From assembly GCA_900155495.1 (NCBI GenBank), contig FTLJ01000448.1:23833-87832 (forward strand): a DNA stretch of 64,000 nt, read 5' to 3'. The position numbers and the translations under genes were made by a program. A model generated the notes under the pieces. The model saw nothing but the letters and a program-made list of their open reading frames with translations. It ran no database searches and was not told where the DNA came from. Below are positions 23,345-33,883 of the stretch, one piece after another. Source of the stretch: Porogramme epimiltina. Lineage: Eukaryota; Basidiomycota; Agaricomycetes; Polyporales; Polyporaceae. The stretch's first letter is position 1; each line of letters opens with the position of its first letter.

Positions 23345-24363
23345 GTGGTGCGTGCGCTTGTTATCTTGAAGGAGAAGAAACTGCAAAGGTGCAGTTGTAT
23401 GCTTTGGCGAAGTAGTCGCCCGTAAGAGTAGCGAATGAATATACTGAATTCTCGCCGTACGTCAATTGCGTACAGTGACCTGCTCGAGTACAGCACCAGT
23501 GAGAGCCATCTAATGACCGTATCCCCTACGGGAGAGCGGTGCAGGTTCTGTACGACATCCCTGTTTAGAATTGATTCGATCACGAGACTAAGAAGCTAAG
23601 GCGGTACACGGGAGGTCAATGCCTATAAGTTTGTCACCCTCCGGAGTGCCTGGGCGTGTAACAGGAGGAAAGAGCCTTTAGCAGTTGTCCTCTATCACTT
23701 CCTTTGCTCGAACGAATAAAGCGGCAGCGTGCTAAACTAGTGAAATTGAAGTATCGGAAGAGCGAGTCCGGATATGGTAGGCATGACGTAACGAGGTCTG
23801 GGGACGGATGCGGCCCTCGGCCGCGGGTTGAATTCACAGCTTGCCACCACGCGTCCTAGCCGGAAGCCTTAGCTCCAGCGAGTCCCTCGAAGATCTCCTC
23901 TGGTGTATAGAAGATACTATGCACAGGCTTTTCTAGCTGCGACATGACGCAGCGAATGGTGGGTTGCCAGCGGGGGGCGTTGTGACGTGTCAGGGTATCC
24001 ATTATCAACCCTTTCGATCGCGAAATCACGGAAGCCTTACAAAGGCTAGAGTGTCGTAGGCGGCCAACGCACTGCAAGCTTTTATGTTGAATTTTCTAGT
24101 ATGTCTTCGTTCTTATTCCTCGTCACTTGAAATCTCTGAAGTCTGAAATGGCATGTTGCCATATAGCTGTAGCTAGCGGAGTGAAGTCCGAAGCACCGTG
24201 ATCTCGTACGGCGGTGACTCGCCACACTGAGCATATCACAATCGAAGATGTCCCCGAGCCCTCCCCTACTCGCCTCCGGAAAGCAACCCCTTAGACTAGC
24301 ACACCCATAAATACCCCAACAGATGCCCTCCAAGATGAACCTGCCGCCTGATACCAGTTGAAT
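23345..24363. other. Intergenic, left end of duplicated module
   Basis: The first 300 bases are the 3' flank of copy 1. From about 23640 to 24363 the sequence is repeated with moderate divergence at about 28170-28877 and 32110-32640. Shared blocks include GAGTCCGGATATGGTAG and the stretch ending CTACTCGCCTCCGGA just before the gene. This is the promoter region of the CxxC/F-box family. Confidence 0.6.
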
Positions 24364-25808
24364 ATGTCGTGCAGTCTCTGCCGCCTCCCTTTCGTCCCCA
24401 GTTTTCGTTCCCGCGCCCCTCGATGGCCCCCAAAAGGCATGCTTTCCGAAAAGCAACTCTTGCACTTCAAATATGCTGTTGCTCTCGGCCAATTCATTCC
24501 GGGCCTGGTCATCAACGCGGTCTACCTGGGTACACTCTTACTTTTCCTCCGCTATTATTGATGGTTAATCTGCGATACTATTTAGACAGGAACATGTTCA
24601 CGGCAGACAAGAGCTCTACGTTGATAATGGCTACCTGGGAGCATGATGGTACAACTGTCAGTACATTCTCGTCAAACATGATAGCCCCGCGCTTGCCCCT
24701 TGACATCGAGAGTTGGAATGCTTACCTCCGACCTCGCCAGTTCATCGCCTTCCACACCCACTGCGCTACCCTCCTGCGGCACCACACTGGCCTCACGTCG
24801 GACTCCACCGAGACGCTCATCGAGTTCTCCCTTCTTGAAAAGATCCTAGGTCGGCCTCAAGGCTTAGCGCTCGCCGGTCGCTTCAATAACTTCGACTACG
24901 AAAGCATCCTTGGCGACGACGACACCTGCCGTGTCGACATCGAGTCTCTCTGGTCTCAAGGGAGCAGTGAAGGCCTCAACGACTTTGACTGGAACAGGTG
25001 GAAGCTCCGCGGCCTCGAGTGGACTGCCACCCGCCCTGACGTGTAAGCTCACTCTTTACCCTCTGTGTGCCATATGCGGTACCTTCGCAGACACTCACCC
25101 TCGCCGACCCCGTATAGCTTTCCCCGCTTCCACCCCGCCATCAGCCCCGCACGTCTTGCCGCGATCGGGCCCCTCCCCAAGGATGGCACCGCCGACGCGA
25201 TCACCACTCTCCCGCACGACATCCTCGTCCTCCTCCTCGCGCACCCTGCCTTGCCCAACGCCGCGTTCGTCGCGCTCCTCGGAACCTGCCGCACGCTGCG
25301 CCACGCCGCGTTGACGGCGCTCCAACCGCTCGCGCGCGCCCGCGTCCTCGCGTTGCGCTGGCCGTTGGCCGTTCCCGCCGAGCACGCCGCATTCGTCTCG
25401 CGCGCTCTTTCCGTGAGTAGAGGCGGTGGTGCAGACAAGGGCGCGAGAGAAGACGGGGCGGACCTCGGCGCGCTTGAGATGGCGCACGCAACGCACTCGC
25501 CCGTGCACGGAGACTGGATGCTCTACCTGAGCCAAGTGCACCGCACGCAGGCGATGCGCGCCCGCCGGTGGGTGTGGGCGCTCGCGGAGGGGCTCGCAGG
25601 TCTCCGTGCCGAACGACGCGCTGCGAGCCAGTGGGCGGAGCTCCCCGGGGAAGCTGGGGAGGTGGGCGACGCGGGCGAGAGCGGGTGTGTGGTGCCCAGG
25701 AGGAGCGATGCGTGGAAGAAGTATGCGGAAGAGGCTCGGGACCTGCTTGTGGCTTCCAAGCTCATGAACGCACGGTCCGGAAAGGGGTTGTCGGATTACA
25801 AGTGGTGA
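24364..25808 (+). CDS. CxxC/F-box-like protein, copy 2
   Basis: Exons 24364-24529, 24586-24656, 24741-25042 and 25118-25808 give 409 residues. Exons 1 and 2 are exactly as long as in copy 1 (166 and 71 nt). It keeps MSCSLCRLPFVP, FIAFHTHCA, LLRHHTGL, LNDFDW, the F-box-like TLPHDILVLLLAHPAL and FVALLGTCRTLRHAAL, and the near-invariant MLYLSQVHRTQAMRARRW. Relative to copy 1 it has an insertion before the MAHATHSP block, rich in Arg, Gly and Asp. It ends DYKW where copy 1 ends NFKW. Strong conservation of reading frame despite silent differences suggests both copies are under selection. It is followed about 1 kb downstream by secreted-protein copy 1 in the same orientation. Confidence 0.8.
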
Positions 25809-26691
25809 TTCCACGATGCCACAAGGGTGAGGCGAATAGAGCATCGTGAGCGACCTTTTGGACATGGAGGAGAGACATTGTGAAGGTGGATGTATCTTAT
25901 AGCGAAGGTAATGCGTTGTCACGGTATTCAATGAATCATTTGAAACTTCGACCCACATCGGCACATCGGAGGGATGTGGGAGAGCACGGTTTGTACTCCG
26001 TATATATAGGTCTGGCGCCCTTGTCCCTTTGGCGAACGCTGATACGGCCTTGCTTTTGTTTCCAGGTCGCTACCTGTGCGCCTTGTACAAATTTCCCTTT
26101 ATAGCCACGCCGTTGTGCGTTCCGCCAAATCTGGCTGCCCGACCTCCTTCTTACGCACTTTCTGCAATGAGTGGGTACTGCAGACCCGAGTTTGGACCAG
26201 AAAGGGTATCCCCCAATCGCCGTCACAAACTCCGCCGCGCGGAAGTTCGAGAATCTCCGTCCAGGTGGCGCACGAGGTGCTTGAATAGACATGAAACAGC
26301 CCGACTACATACCGCATAAGGCGCAAGGCTCGGGCACCTCGAGGTTCGATCATGGCGAACAGGAAACCACAGCACCTATTACAAGCATATCAATGGGATG
26401 CGCTTGAAACTATTTGTGCACTTTGGACTTCGAGGAAAACGTGCTGTCCTGCATGACTTATTTGGTCTACGCGCTGTCCGCAAGGGGGCGTCAGGACTGC
26501 GCGATGAGGAACAAGCGTGAAGTTTGGTAAGCTAGAGGCAATGGCACGGGACACATCAGGCGTTCCGTGTACGTCGTTGTGTGTGGGCGGCGAGCTGACT
26601 GGCGTGAATTGTAGGGAATGGACTGGCGCATATGGGGAAGAGGATGCCACCGTGAGGCGGCGGGTACTCCGAGAGGACCAGTATAAAAGGC
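25809..26691. other. Intergenic: conserved SSP upstream region
   Basis: About 880 bp between a CxxC/F-box gene and SSP 1. The segment 26028-26350 recurs at about 30540-30915, 34160-34550 and 35790-36180 (anchors GAGTTTGG.CCAGAAAGG and GCGCAAGGCTCGGG). It then continues into a conserved promoter. A 70-codon open frame inside it is shared by two copies but lacks an ATG, so I treat the block as duplicated regulatory DNA. Confidence 0.55.
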
Positions 26692-26841
26692 GAGCCTTTA
26701 GCATACTCGGCGGCCAGGCAGGTAGCATCAGGTAGCATCGACATCCTAGTCTTTCGTCTTCCTCTATCTTCACACCACCACACTGTGAGCGCACCACCAC
26801 TCATTAACCATAAGCTCTCGTTCACCTCGCTCTATCTTCAG
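26692..26841 (+). promoter_or_regulatory. SSP 1 core promoter and 5' leader intron
   Basis: TATA box TATAAAAGG at 26692-26700. A leader intron follows at 26785-26841 (donor GTGAGC, acceptor CTTCAG), ending 17 nt before the ATG. The same TATA context, AGGCGAGCCTTT, follows in most copies of the family. Confidence 0.7.
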
Positions 26842-26858
26842 CCACCGACAAGTTCACC

Positions 26859-27339
26859 ATGCACTTCTCGGCCACCGTCACATTTGCCTTCGTTGCCTTC
26901 ATCTGCGCCCCCGTTCTCATTGCGCGGGCCGCCACCCTCACCGGACGCCAGGGGACGTGCTCGGAGAATCCCTTCATCTGCGATGACACCACCCCCTGCA
27001 GTGACGGGTGTAATTGCACGCCGGTCTCGATCAACGGGACTGAGTTGTCAGTGAGCACTCATTTTCTCCTCCCGTGAATCGGGAGCTCACTTTGGCGGAC
27101 CGTGAAGTTCTGCCTCCCCGCCGCAAGGGCTCTATAAATGCGCCGCGCGCCGCAACCCGACGCATGTAGTGTCCTGCTTTGCCAAATTAGCAATGATTGT
27201 TGTGAGGGTTTTGATTGTGTGGAAATCGTCGAGGACAATGCGGTGAACGGTTTCTTGAGAGTGCTGCATGCTCGAGACGGTAGCAAGTCGCTAACTGTCT
27301 ATTGAACAGGTTTGCCTGCCGTCTGACACGCGGCTGTGA
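26859..27339 (+). pseudogene. Small secreted 12-cysteine protein, copy 1 (nonsense codon)
   Basis: Exons 26859-27050, 27108-27242 and 27310-27339 match the intact copies in length and phase (intron phases 0). The signal peptide MHFSATVTFAFVAFICAP is followed by RQG and the first five cysteines. Exon 2 opens FCLP as in its relatives. Its tenth codon is TAA (27135-27137), where copy 2 has CAC. Beyond the stop the frame is otherwise conserved, including the ISNDCC block and the last Cys in exon 3. As written, the product would be a 73-residue protein with only the first six-cysteine module. Either this is a recent pseudogene or the one-module form is secreted. A single base difference from a sequencing error is also possible. 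Confidence 0.7.
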
Positions 27340-28877
27340 GCAGGGGGTAATCAACGTTCCAGAACTGAGAGTCTTGGCATGTACCGCTGGGGCTACCGCA
27401 GCGTGATTTCGTGAATGAGCAGCGCCGAGATACTGAACGCTTCGGGACCTATGAGCCGACTGGTTCTTGTTGGGGGTATGAAAGCATCCTTCAAGAAGTC
27501 CTAGGAAGCCGTCGACGCTCCCTGGTCGGATGACCATAGGGTGACGATGGCGTGGCACTGGGTGAACTATTATATATTCTATAGAGAGGAAAGCACTTAT
27601 TATGGATGTCGGGCGGTGCTTACCTCTGCGCCATACCAACTGCAACATGTCTCCCCGGGGCATCTTCCGAAGTACGCTCCTCCGGGGAACCATCCTCGGA
27701 GTAGTCGATAACCCGAAGAATTCCTCTATCTGCGTCTGTGATAGGCTTTGGAAGGCTCTTAAAATGTTTGTATTGCAACACTGAGGTACAACGGTCAGTG
27801 TTCTATGACAATAAATAAGTTCAGTGCTGATGTATGAGATATAATGAACCTACCTGCCATGACTTGTTGTCTTGATTCAAGGGGCATACCATTCGAATCG
27901 CTCTTCCAAGACCAGATAGATGCCTTCTAGTGTGAATCGCATCTTCGGGTCCGCCGGGGCTGCCCAAAATAGCTCACTGAACTAGGAAGGCAGTAGACTG
28001 GCAAAGGAACATACCCGAAGATGGGTCCGAAAGAGTCTTCAAACTAAGAGTCTGATCGTGACCGAGACTACTAAGTCTACTTAGAATTGGGGCGACAGGT
28101 GCTATACTTAAGAGGCCGTGTCAGTGTCTGTAAGTTTACCATAGGTGGAAATCGGGTCCGAGGGCGGCCTTCCAAGGTGCAGGGGGGGTAGCAGCAGGAG
28201 GATAGAGCCTTTAATAATTGTCCTGGGTTGATTGAATTGCTCGAAGAGAAAGGAGGTGCACTAAACTAGCTAGTGAAGTATCCGAGGAAGAGCGAGTCCG
28301 GATATGGTAGGCATGACGTAACGGATGCGCGCGGGTCATGAACTCGCCTTGCCAACACACGTCCCGGCCGGAAGTTCCAGCTCTCCCCTCGAATATCTCC
28401 TCTGGTGCATAGCAGATATTCTGAGCAGGCTCTTCTGGCTGCCTAGGACGGTCGACATGACGTAGCGAATGGTGGGTTGCCAGCGGGGGCGTTGTGACGT
28501 GCCAGAGTATCCAATATCAACTTACCTTTCGATCGCGAAGCCACCGAAGCTTTACAAAGGCTAGGGTATTGTAATGGGCGGCCGACGCACTGCAAGCTTT
28601 TATGTTGAATTTTTTGGTATGTCTTCGTTCTTATGCCTTGTCACTTGAAAGCTCTCAAGTCTGAAATGGTCTGTTGCTATATAGCTGTAGCTGGCGGACG
28701 GAAGCACTGTGATCTCGGATGGCGGTGACTCGCCACACAGAACGTATCACAGTCGAAGATGGCCCCGAAACCTCCCCTACTCGCCTCCGGAAAGCAACCC
28801 CTTACACTAGCACACCCATAAGTACCCCAACAGATGCCCTCTGAGATGAACCTGCCGCCTGATACAACCAGTCGACC
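27340..28877. other. Intergenic: SSP 1 3' flank, unique spacer, then module repeat
   Basis: 27340-27560 resembles the 3' flank of SSP 2 (31836-31970). 27560-28150 looks unique to this spacer and has only short, motif-free open frames. 28170-28877 is the second copy of the CxxC/F-box upstream region. No RNA gene seen. Confidence 0.55.
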
Positions 28878-30346
28878 ATGTCGTGCAGTCTCTGCCGCCT
28901 CCCCTTCATCCCCACTCTTCAATCCCGCGCCCCCCGATGGCTCCTGCAAGGCATTATATCTGAAAATCGGTTCTCACACTTCAACCGTGCTATCGCTCTC
29001 GGCCTATTCATTCCGGGCCTAGTCACCAAGGCGGTCTGCATGGGTGCGCTCTTACTCATCCTCCGCTATTGTGGATAGCTAGTCTGCGATACAATTTAGA
29101 CAGGAATTTCTTCTTGGCGAACAATAGCCCCACGGTGACGGCCGCTATCTGGGAGTATGATGGTACAACTGTCAGTGCATTCTCATCTAACATGATAGCC
29201 CCGTGCTTGCTCCTTGTGATCGAGAGTTGGGAAGCTTACCTCTAACTCGGACCCCGCCAGTTCATCGCCCTCCATAACCACTGCTCTACCCTCCTACGGC
29301 ACCACACTGGCCTCACGTCAGACTCCACTGAGACGCTCATCGAGTTCTCCCTTCTTGAGAAGATCCTCGGTCGGCCTCAAGGCTTAGCGCTCGCTGGTCG
29401 CTTCAAGGACTTCGACTACGAAAACATCCTTGGCGACGACGCCGGCCGCGTCGACATCGAGTCCCTCTGGTCTCAAGGGGACGGCGATGGCCTCAACGAC
29501 TTTGACTGGAACAAATGGAAGCTCAGTGGCCTCGAGTGGACCGGCACCTGCCCTGACGTGTAAGCCCACTGTTCACTCTCTGTGTGCATTATGTGGTACC
29601 TTCGCAGATACTTACCCCCTCATCCGCCCCCGTATAGCTTCCCCCGCTTCCATCCCGCAGTGAGCCCCGCGCGTCTTGACGCGATCGGGCCCCTCCCCAA
29701 GGATGGTACCTCCGACGTGATCACCACTCTCCCGCACGATGTCCTCGTCCTCGTCCTCGAGCACCCCGCCTTGCCTAACGCCGCGTTCGTCGCGCTCCTC
29801 GGAACCTGCCGCACGCTGCGCCACGTCGCGCTGACGGTGCTCCAGCCGCTCGCACGGGCGCGTGTCCTCGCGCTGCGCTGGCCGCTGGCCGTCTCCGCCG
29901 AGTACGACGCGTTCGTCGCGCGCGCGCGTTCCACAGGCACAATCGGTGATCCGGACAAGGGGCCGCGGGTGGGAGAAGACGAGACGGACTTTCGCGCGCT
30001 CGAGATGGCCCACGCGACGCACTCACCCGCGCATGGCGATTGGATGCTCTACCTGAGCCAGGTGCACCGCACGCAGGCGATGCGCGCCCGTCGGTGGGTG
30101 TGGGCGCTCGCGGAGGGGCTCGCAGGTCTCCGTGCCGAACGACGCGCTGCGAGTCAGTGGGCGGAGCTCCCCGGGGAGGCTGCGGAAGCAGGCGACTCAG
30201 GCGAGGGTGGGTGGATGGCTGCGAGGAGGAGCGATGCGTGGAAGAAGTACGCGGAGGAGGCTCGGCACCTGCTTATGGCCTACAAGCTCATGGATGCACT
30301 GTCCGGAAACGTTGGAAACGTCGGAACGTCGGAAACAAGGTGGTGA
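28878..30346 (+). CDS. CxxC/F-box-like protein, copy 3
   Basis: Exons 28878-29043, 29100-29170, 29261-29559 and 29638-30346 give 414 residues. The first three exon lengths match copy 1 exactly (166, 71 and 299 nt). It keeps MSCSLCRLPFIP. The His-x-His-Cys is changed to HNHC (FIALHNHCS), still able to bind zinc. The F-box-like part reads TLPHDVLVLVLEHPAL, then FVALLGTCRTLRHVAL; the MLYLSQVHRTQAMRARRW block is unchanged. The C-terminus is extended by a short GNVGNVGTSE repeat before the final ETRW. It is closer to copy 2 than to copy 1, as expected if copy 3 plus SSP 2 arose by duplicating copy 2 plus SSP 1. Confidence 0.8.
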
Positions 30347-31196
30347 CGCCACACGACTGGAGCGGACAAGGAATCGTGAGCGATGATTTGGATACGGAGA
30401 AGAGACATCTCGAAGGTGGCTGTATCTTATAGCGAAGGTAATACGTTGTCATGGTATTCAATGAATCAGTTGAAACTTCGACCCCATCAACACAATGGAA
30501 GGATGTGGCAGAGCACGGTATGTACTCTATATAGGTCTGGCGCTCTTGTCCCTACGGCGAACGCTGATACGGCCTTTCTCTTCTCTCCAGGTCGCTACCT
30601 GTGCGCCTTGCACATATTTCCCTTTGTAGCCGTGTCGTTGTGCGTTCCGTCAAATCCGGCCGCCCAACCTCCTTCTTGCGCGCTTCATGCAATGAGTGGG
30701 TACTGCAGACCCGAGTTTGGGCCAGAAAGGGGATCCCCCAATCGCCGTCGCGAACCCCGTCGCGCGGAAGTTCGAGAATCTCCGTCCAGGTGGCACACGA
30801 GGTGCTTGAATAAACATGAAACAGCACCGCATAAGGCGCAAGGCTCGGGTCCCTCAAGGTTCGACCAGGACGAGCGGGAAACCACAGCACCTGGTGCGGG
30901 CGCGCCAGTGTGATGCGCTCCAAATTATCTGCGCTCTTCGAGCTTCGGGGGAAACGTGATCTCTTTCGTGACTTATTCGGACCACGCGTCGTCCGCAAGG
31001 GGGCGTCGGGACTGCGCGATGAGGAACAAGCGTGGAGTTTGGTAAGCTAGGGCCGACGGCACGGGGCACATCAGGCGTTCGGTGTACGTCGTTGTGTATG
31101 GGCGGCGAACTGACTGGTGTAATTTTTAGAGAACGAACTGGCGCATGTGGAGAAGAGGATGCTACCGTGAGGCAGCGGGCACTCTGAGAGGACCAA
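30347..31196. other. Intergenic: conserved SSP upstream region
   Basis: Second copy of the block seen at 25809-26691, closely matching throughout. No independent gene. Confidence 0.55.
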
Positions 31197-31346
31197 TATA
31201 AAAGGCGAGCCTCTGGCATCCTCGGCTGTCAGGCAAGCAGCATCGACATCCCAGTTTTTCGTCTTCCTCTGTCTCCGTCCCACCATACCGTGAGCGTACT
31301 CGCACTCATTAACTATAAGCTCTCGCTAACCTCCCTCTATCTTTAG
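31197..31346 (+). promoter_or_regulatory. SSP 2 core promoter and 5' leader intron
   Basis: TATAAAAGG at 31197-31205. Leader intron at 31290-31346 (donor GTGAGC, acceptor CTTTAG), also 17 nt before the ATG. Confidence 0.7.
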
Positions 31347-31363
31347 CCACCGACAAGTTCACC

Positions 31364-31835
31364 ATGCACTTCTCGGCCACCGTCACACTTGCCTTCGTTG
31401 CCTTCATCGGCGCCCCCATTCTCACTGCGGGAGCCGCCACCCTCACCGGACGCCAGGGGACGTGCTCGGAGGAACCCCTCATCTGTGATGACACCACCCC
31501 CTGCAGTGACGGGTGCGATTGCACGCCGATCGACGGGCAGTTGTCGGTGAGCACTCATTTTCTCCTCCCGCGAACCCGGAGCTCACTTTGGCGGACCGTG
31601 AAGGTCTGCGTCCCCCCTGAGATGGCTCTACACATGCGGCGCGCGCCGCAATCCGACGCTTGCGAGTCCGTGCTCTGCCAAAACAGCAATGACTGTTGTG
31701 AGAGTTTCAACTGTGTGGGAATCCTTGGTGGTGAGGCGGTAAGTCGTCTCCTTGGGGGTTTGCGTGCTCGAGACGGCAGCAAGTCGCTTACTGTCTGTTG
31801 GTCAGATCTGCCTGCCGTTCAGTTTAGGGCTGTGA
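31364..31835 (+). CDS. Small secreted 12-cysteine protein, copy 2 (intact)
   Basis: Exons 31364-31546, 31604-31738 and 31806-31835 give 115 residues. Residues 1 to about 23 are a hydrophobic signal peptide (MHFSATVTLAFVAFIGAP), followed by TLTGRQG. The mature part has 12 cysteines and no other domain. Module one spacing: C-x6-C-x5-C-x3-C-x-C-x10-C. Module two: C-x4-C-x5-CC-x4-C-x9-C. Both fit the loose inhibitor-cystine-knot (knottin) pattern; that fold is inference. Intron 1 falls one residue before the sixth Cys of module one and intron 2 one residue before that of module two. Exons 2 and 3 open alike (VCVP, ICLP). Probably exported to the cell wall or medium. Function unknown: effector, antimicrobial or developmental roles are all possible. 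It follows CxxC/F-box copy 3 in the same direction. Confidence 0.8.
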
Positions 31836-32639
31836 GCAGAGGGTAAACAATGTTTCAGAACTGATAGTATTCACATGTATAGCAGGGGCTACGAAAGCAT
31901 ATTATGATGTGATTTTGTGAATGGGCAACGCTGAGACATTGAATAGAACGAGGTCTGCGAGACGACTGGAGTGTCACCAGTGGGTTATCTGTTACTGCAG
32001 CCCAGTACACAAACAAGAGGGGGAACAATGTTTACCAAGTGTACAGAGAAACTATGAGGAAACACAGCACTGAAAACGGAACTAATGGAGAACTGTTCAA
32101 AAATGAAACATGCTAAGTGTTGAAGTATCGGAAGCGCGAGTCCGGATATGGTAGACATGGCGTAATGTGGTCTGGGGAGGTCTGGGGACGGATGCGGTCG
32201 CGGGTTGAACTCACCTTCAAGTTGCCACCACGCGTCCCGACTGGAACCCTCAGCGGAAGCGAGTCCTCTCGAATACCTCTTCTGGCCCTTCTGGATGCAT
32301 AGGATGGTCAGCATAATGTTAGGTTGCCAGCAAGGGTGTTGTGACGAGCCACCCAGGATATCCAATATCAAACCTTTCGATCACGAAATCACCGAGGCCT
32401 CACAAAGGCTGGGGCATTAGTGGGTGCCTGACGCACTGCAAGCCTTTACGTCGAATCTTCTGGTATGTCTTCGCTCCTACCCCCCGCCACCTGCACGCTC
32501 TCAAGTCTGAGATGGTCTGTTGCCATATACAGCTGTAGCCAGCGGGCGGAAGGGCTGTGATCTCGTGTTGCGGTGACTCGCAACACAAACGTATCACGAT
32601 TGAAGACGTCCCCAAGTCCACTCCTACTCGCCTCCGGAG
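31836..32639. other. Intergenic: SSP 2 3' flank and third module repeat
   Basis: 31836-31970 is the shared SSP 3' flank. 32110-32639 is the third, more degraded copy of the CxxC/F-box upstream region. No gene recognised. Confidence 0.55.
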
Positions 32640-32775
32640 GATAACCCCTCTGCAGCCTCCCCCCCGTCCCCATTTCTCGTTCCCGCGCCCCTCGATGGCC
32701 CCCACAGGGCATTCTTTCCGAGAAGCAGCTCTTGCACCTCAAATATGCCGTTGCTCTCGGCCAATTCATTCCGGA
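32640..32775 (+). pseudogene. Truncated relic of a CxxC/F-box gene
   Basis: Matches the first exon of copies 2 and 3 (segments encoding RAPRWPP, the EKQLLH-like part and VALGQFIP), but the first codons including the ATG and CSLC are missing. Homology stops at about 32775, where the sequence jumps into DNA typical of the SSP upstream region. A single deletion would have removed exons 2-4 and the spacer, joining the stub to the SSP 3 promoter region. Confidence 0.7.
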
Positions 32776-33205
32776 CCACACTTTGGGGTGGACGTGATCC
32801 CATGCATGGCTTAGTTGGTTCGCGCACAATCCGTGAGCGGGATCTGGGACTGCTCGATGGGTAATTTGGTAAGCTAGGGGCAGTGGTGCGGGACGTACCA
32901 CGCGTTCCGTGTATGCCGTCTACTCACGTCACTGTACGTCGAAGCTATTTTCGCCCTTCGAACTTCGGGAGAAACGTGCTCGCCTACATGGCTTATTCGG
33001 TCCATGCGCTGTCCACAAACAGACGTCGGGACTGCGCAACGAGGTGTATGATAAGCTAGGGGCGATGGCACGGGACGCGTCATGCGTTCCATGTACGTCG
33101 TTGTGCGTGGGCGGTGAGCTGACTGGCGTAAATTGCAGGGAACAAACTGGTGCGTGTGGGGAGGAGGATGCCATCGGGGGGCGGCGGGTACTCCGAAGGG
33201 ACCAA
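32776..33205. other. Intergenic: SSP 3 upstream region
   Basis: Contains two tandem stretches like the SSP proximal upstream region: GGTAAGCTAGGGGCAGTGG at about 32869 and ATAAGCTAGGGGCGATGG at about 33051. This promoter has therefore itself been locally duplicated. No gene. Confidence 0.5.
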
Positions 33206-33404
33206 CATAAAAGGGGAGCCTTTGGTACGTCAGGGGGCCAGGCAGGTAGCACCGACATCCCAGTTTTTCGTCCTCTGTCTTTGTCTCACCACACTGTGAG
33301 TGCACCCCCCCCCCCCCCCCCCCNNCACTGTGAGTGCCCCCCCCCCCCCCCACACACACGCATTAACTATAAGCCCTCGCTCACCTCTCTGCCTATATTT
33401 TCAG
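33206..33404 (+). promoter_or_regulatory. SSP 3 core promoter and 5' leader intron with assembly gap
   Basis: TATA-like CATAAAAGG at 33206-33214, with the first T changed to C. Leader intron 33296-33404, longer than in its relatives because it contains two poly-C runs and two undetermined bases. Confidence 0.6.
33305..33351. repeat. Poly-C runs around an NN gap
   Basis: 19 C, then NN at 33324-33325, then CACTGTGAGTG, a repeat of the bases just left of the first run, then about 15 C. The duplicated flank suggests an assembly artefact or a collapsed homopolymer rather than real sequence. Confidence 0.8.
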
Positions 33405-33421
33405 ACACCGACAAATCCACT

Positions 33422-33883
33422 ATGCACTCCTTAGCCACCGTCACACTTGCCCTCGTTGCCTTCATTGGCACCTCCGTTCTCACTGCGCGGGCCACCACCC
33501 TCATCGCACGCCAGGGGTCGTGCGCTACTCATCCGGCCTGTAATGACACCACTCCCTGTGCTGACGGGTGCTCGTGCATACCGATCTCCGGGGCCGGGTT
33601 CACGGTGAGCATTCATTTTCTCCTCCTGTGAACCTGGGGCTCACGTTGGCGGACTGTGAAGGTCTGCCTCGCTGTCGGTTTGGTTCCAGAAATGCACCGT
33701 GCGCTGCAATCCGACGCTTGCGAGACCACGCTCTGCCAAACCAACAATGACTGTTGCGATAGTTTCAACTGTGTGGGAATTGTTGGCGACACTATGCAGG
33801 TGAGTCATTACTTAAGGGCTGCGTGCTTGAGTCGCTTACCATCTGTTGGTCAGGCCTGCTTGCCGGTCTCTGTGGGTATATGA
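33422..33883 (+). CDS. Small secreted 12-cysteine protein, copy 3 (intact)
   Basis: Exons 33422-33604, 33662-33799 and 33854-33883 give 116 residues. The signal peptide MHSLATVTLALVAFIGTS is followed by TLIARQG. All twelve cysteines are present: C-x5-C-x5-C-x3-C-x-C then VC opening exon 2, and C-x4-C-x5-CC-x4-C then AC opening exon 3. Exon 2 is one codon longer than in the other intact copies, with the change at its 3' end (GDTMQ). Despite the truncated CxxC relic upstream and the damaged leader intron, the coding part is undisturbed, which suggests continued selection. Its 3' flank is very like that of copy 4, with AATAAA at 34014-34019. Confidence 0.78.

Noticed and set aside
26076..26288. 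70-codon frame shared with 30601-30813 upstream of SSP copies
   Set aside because: Both lack an ATG, and differences are not concentrated at third positions. It is better seen as conserved noncoding or duplicated DNA.
33305..33351. Poly-C runs as a telomere or real satellite repeat
   Set aside because: Adjacent NN and duplicated flank indicate an assembly problem.
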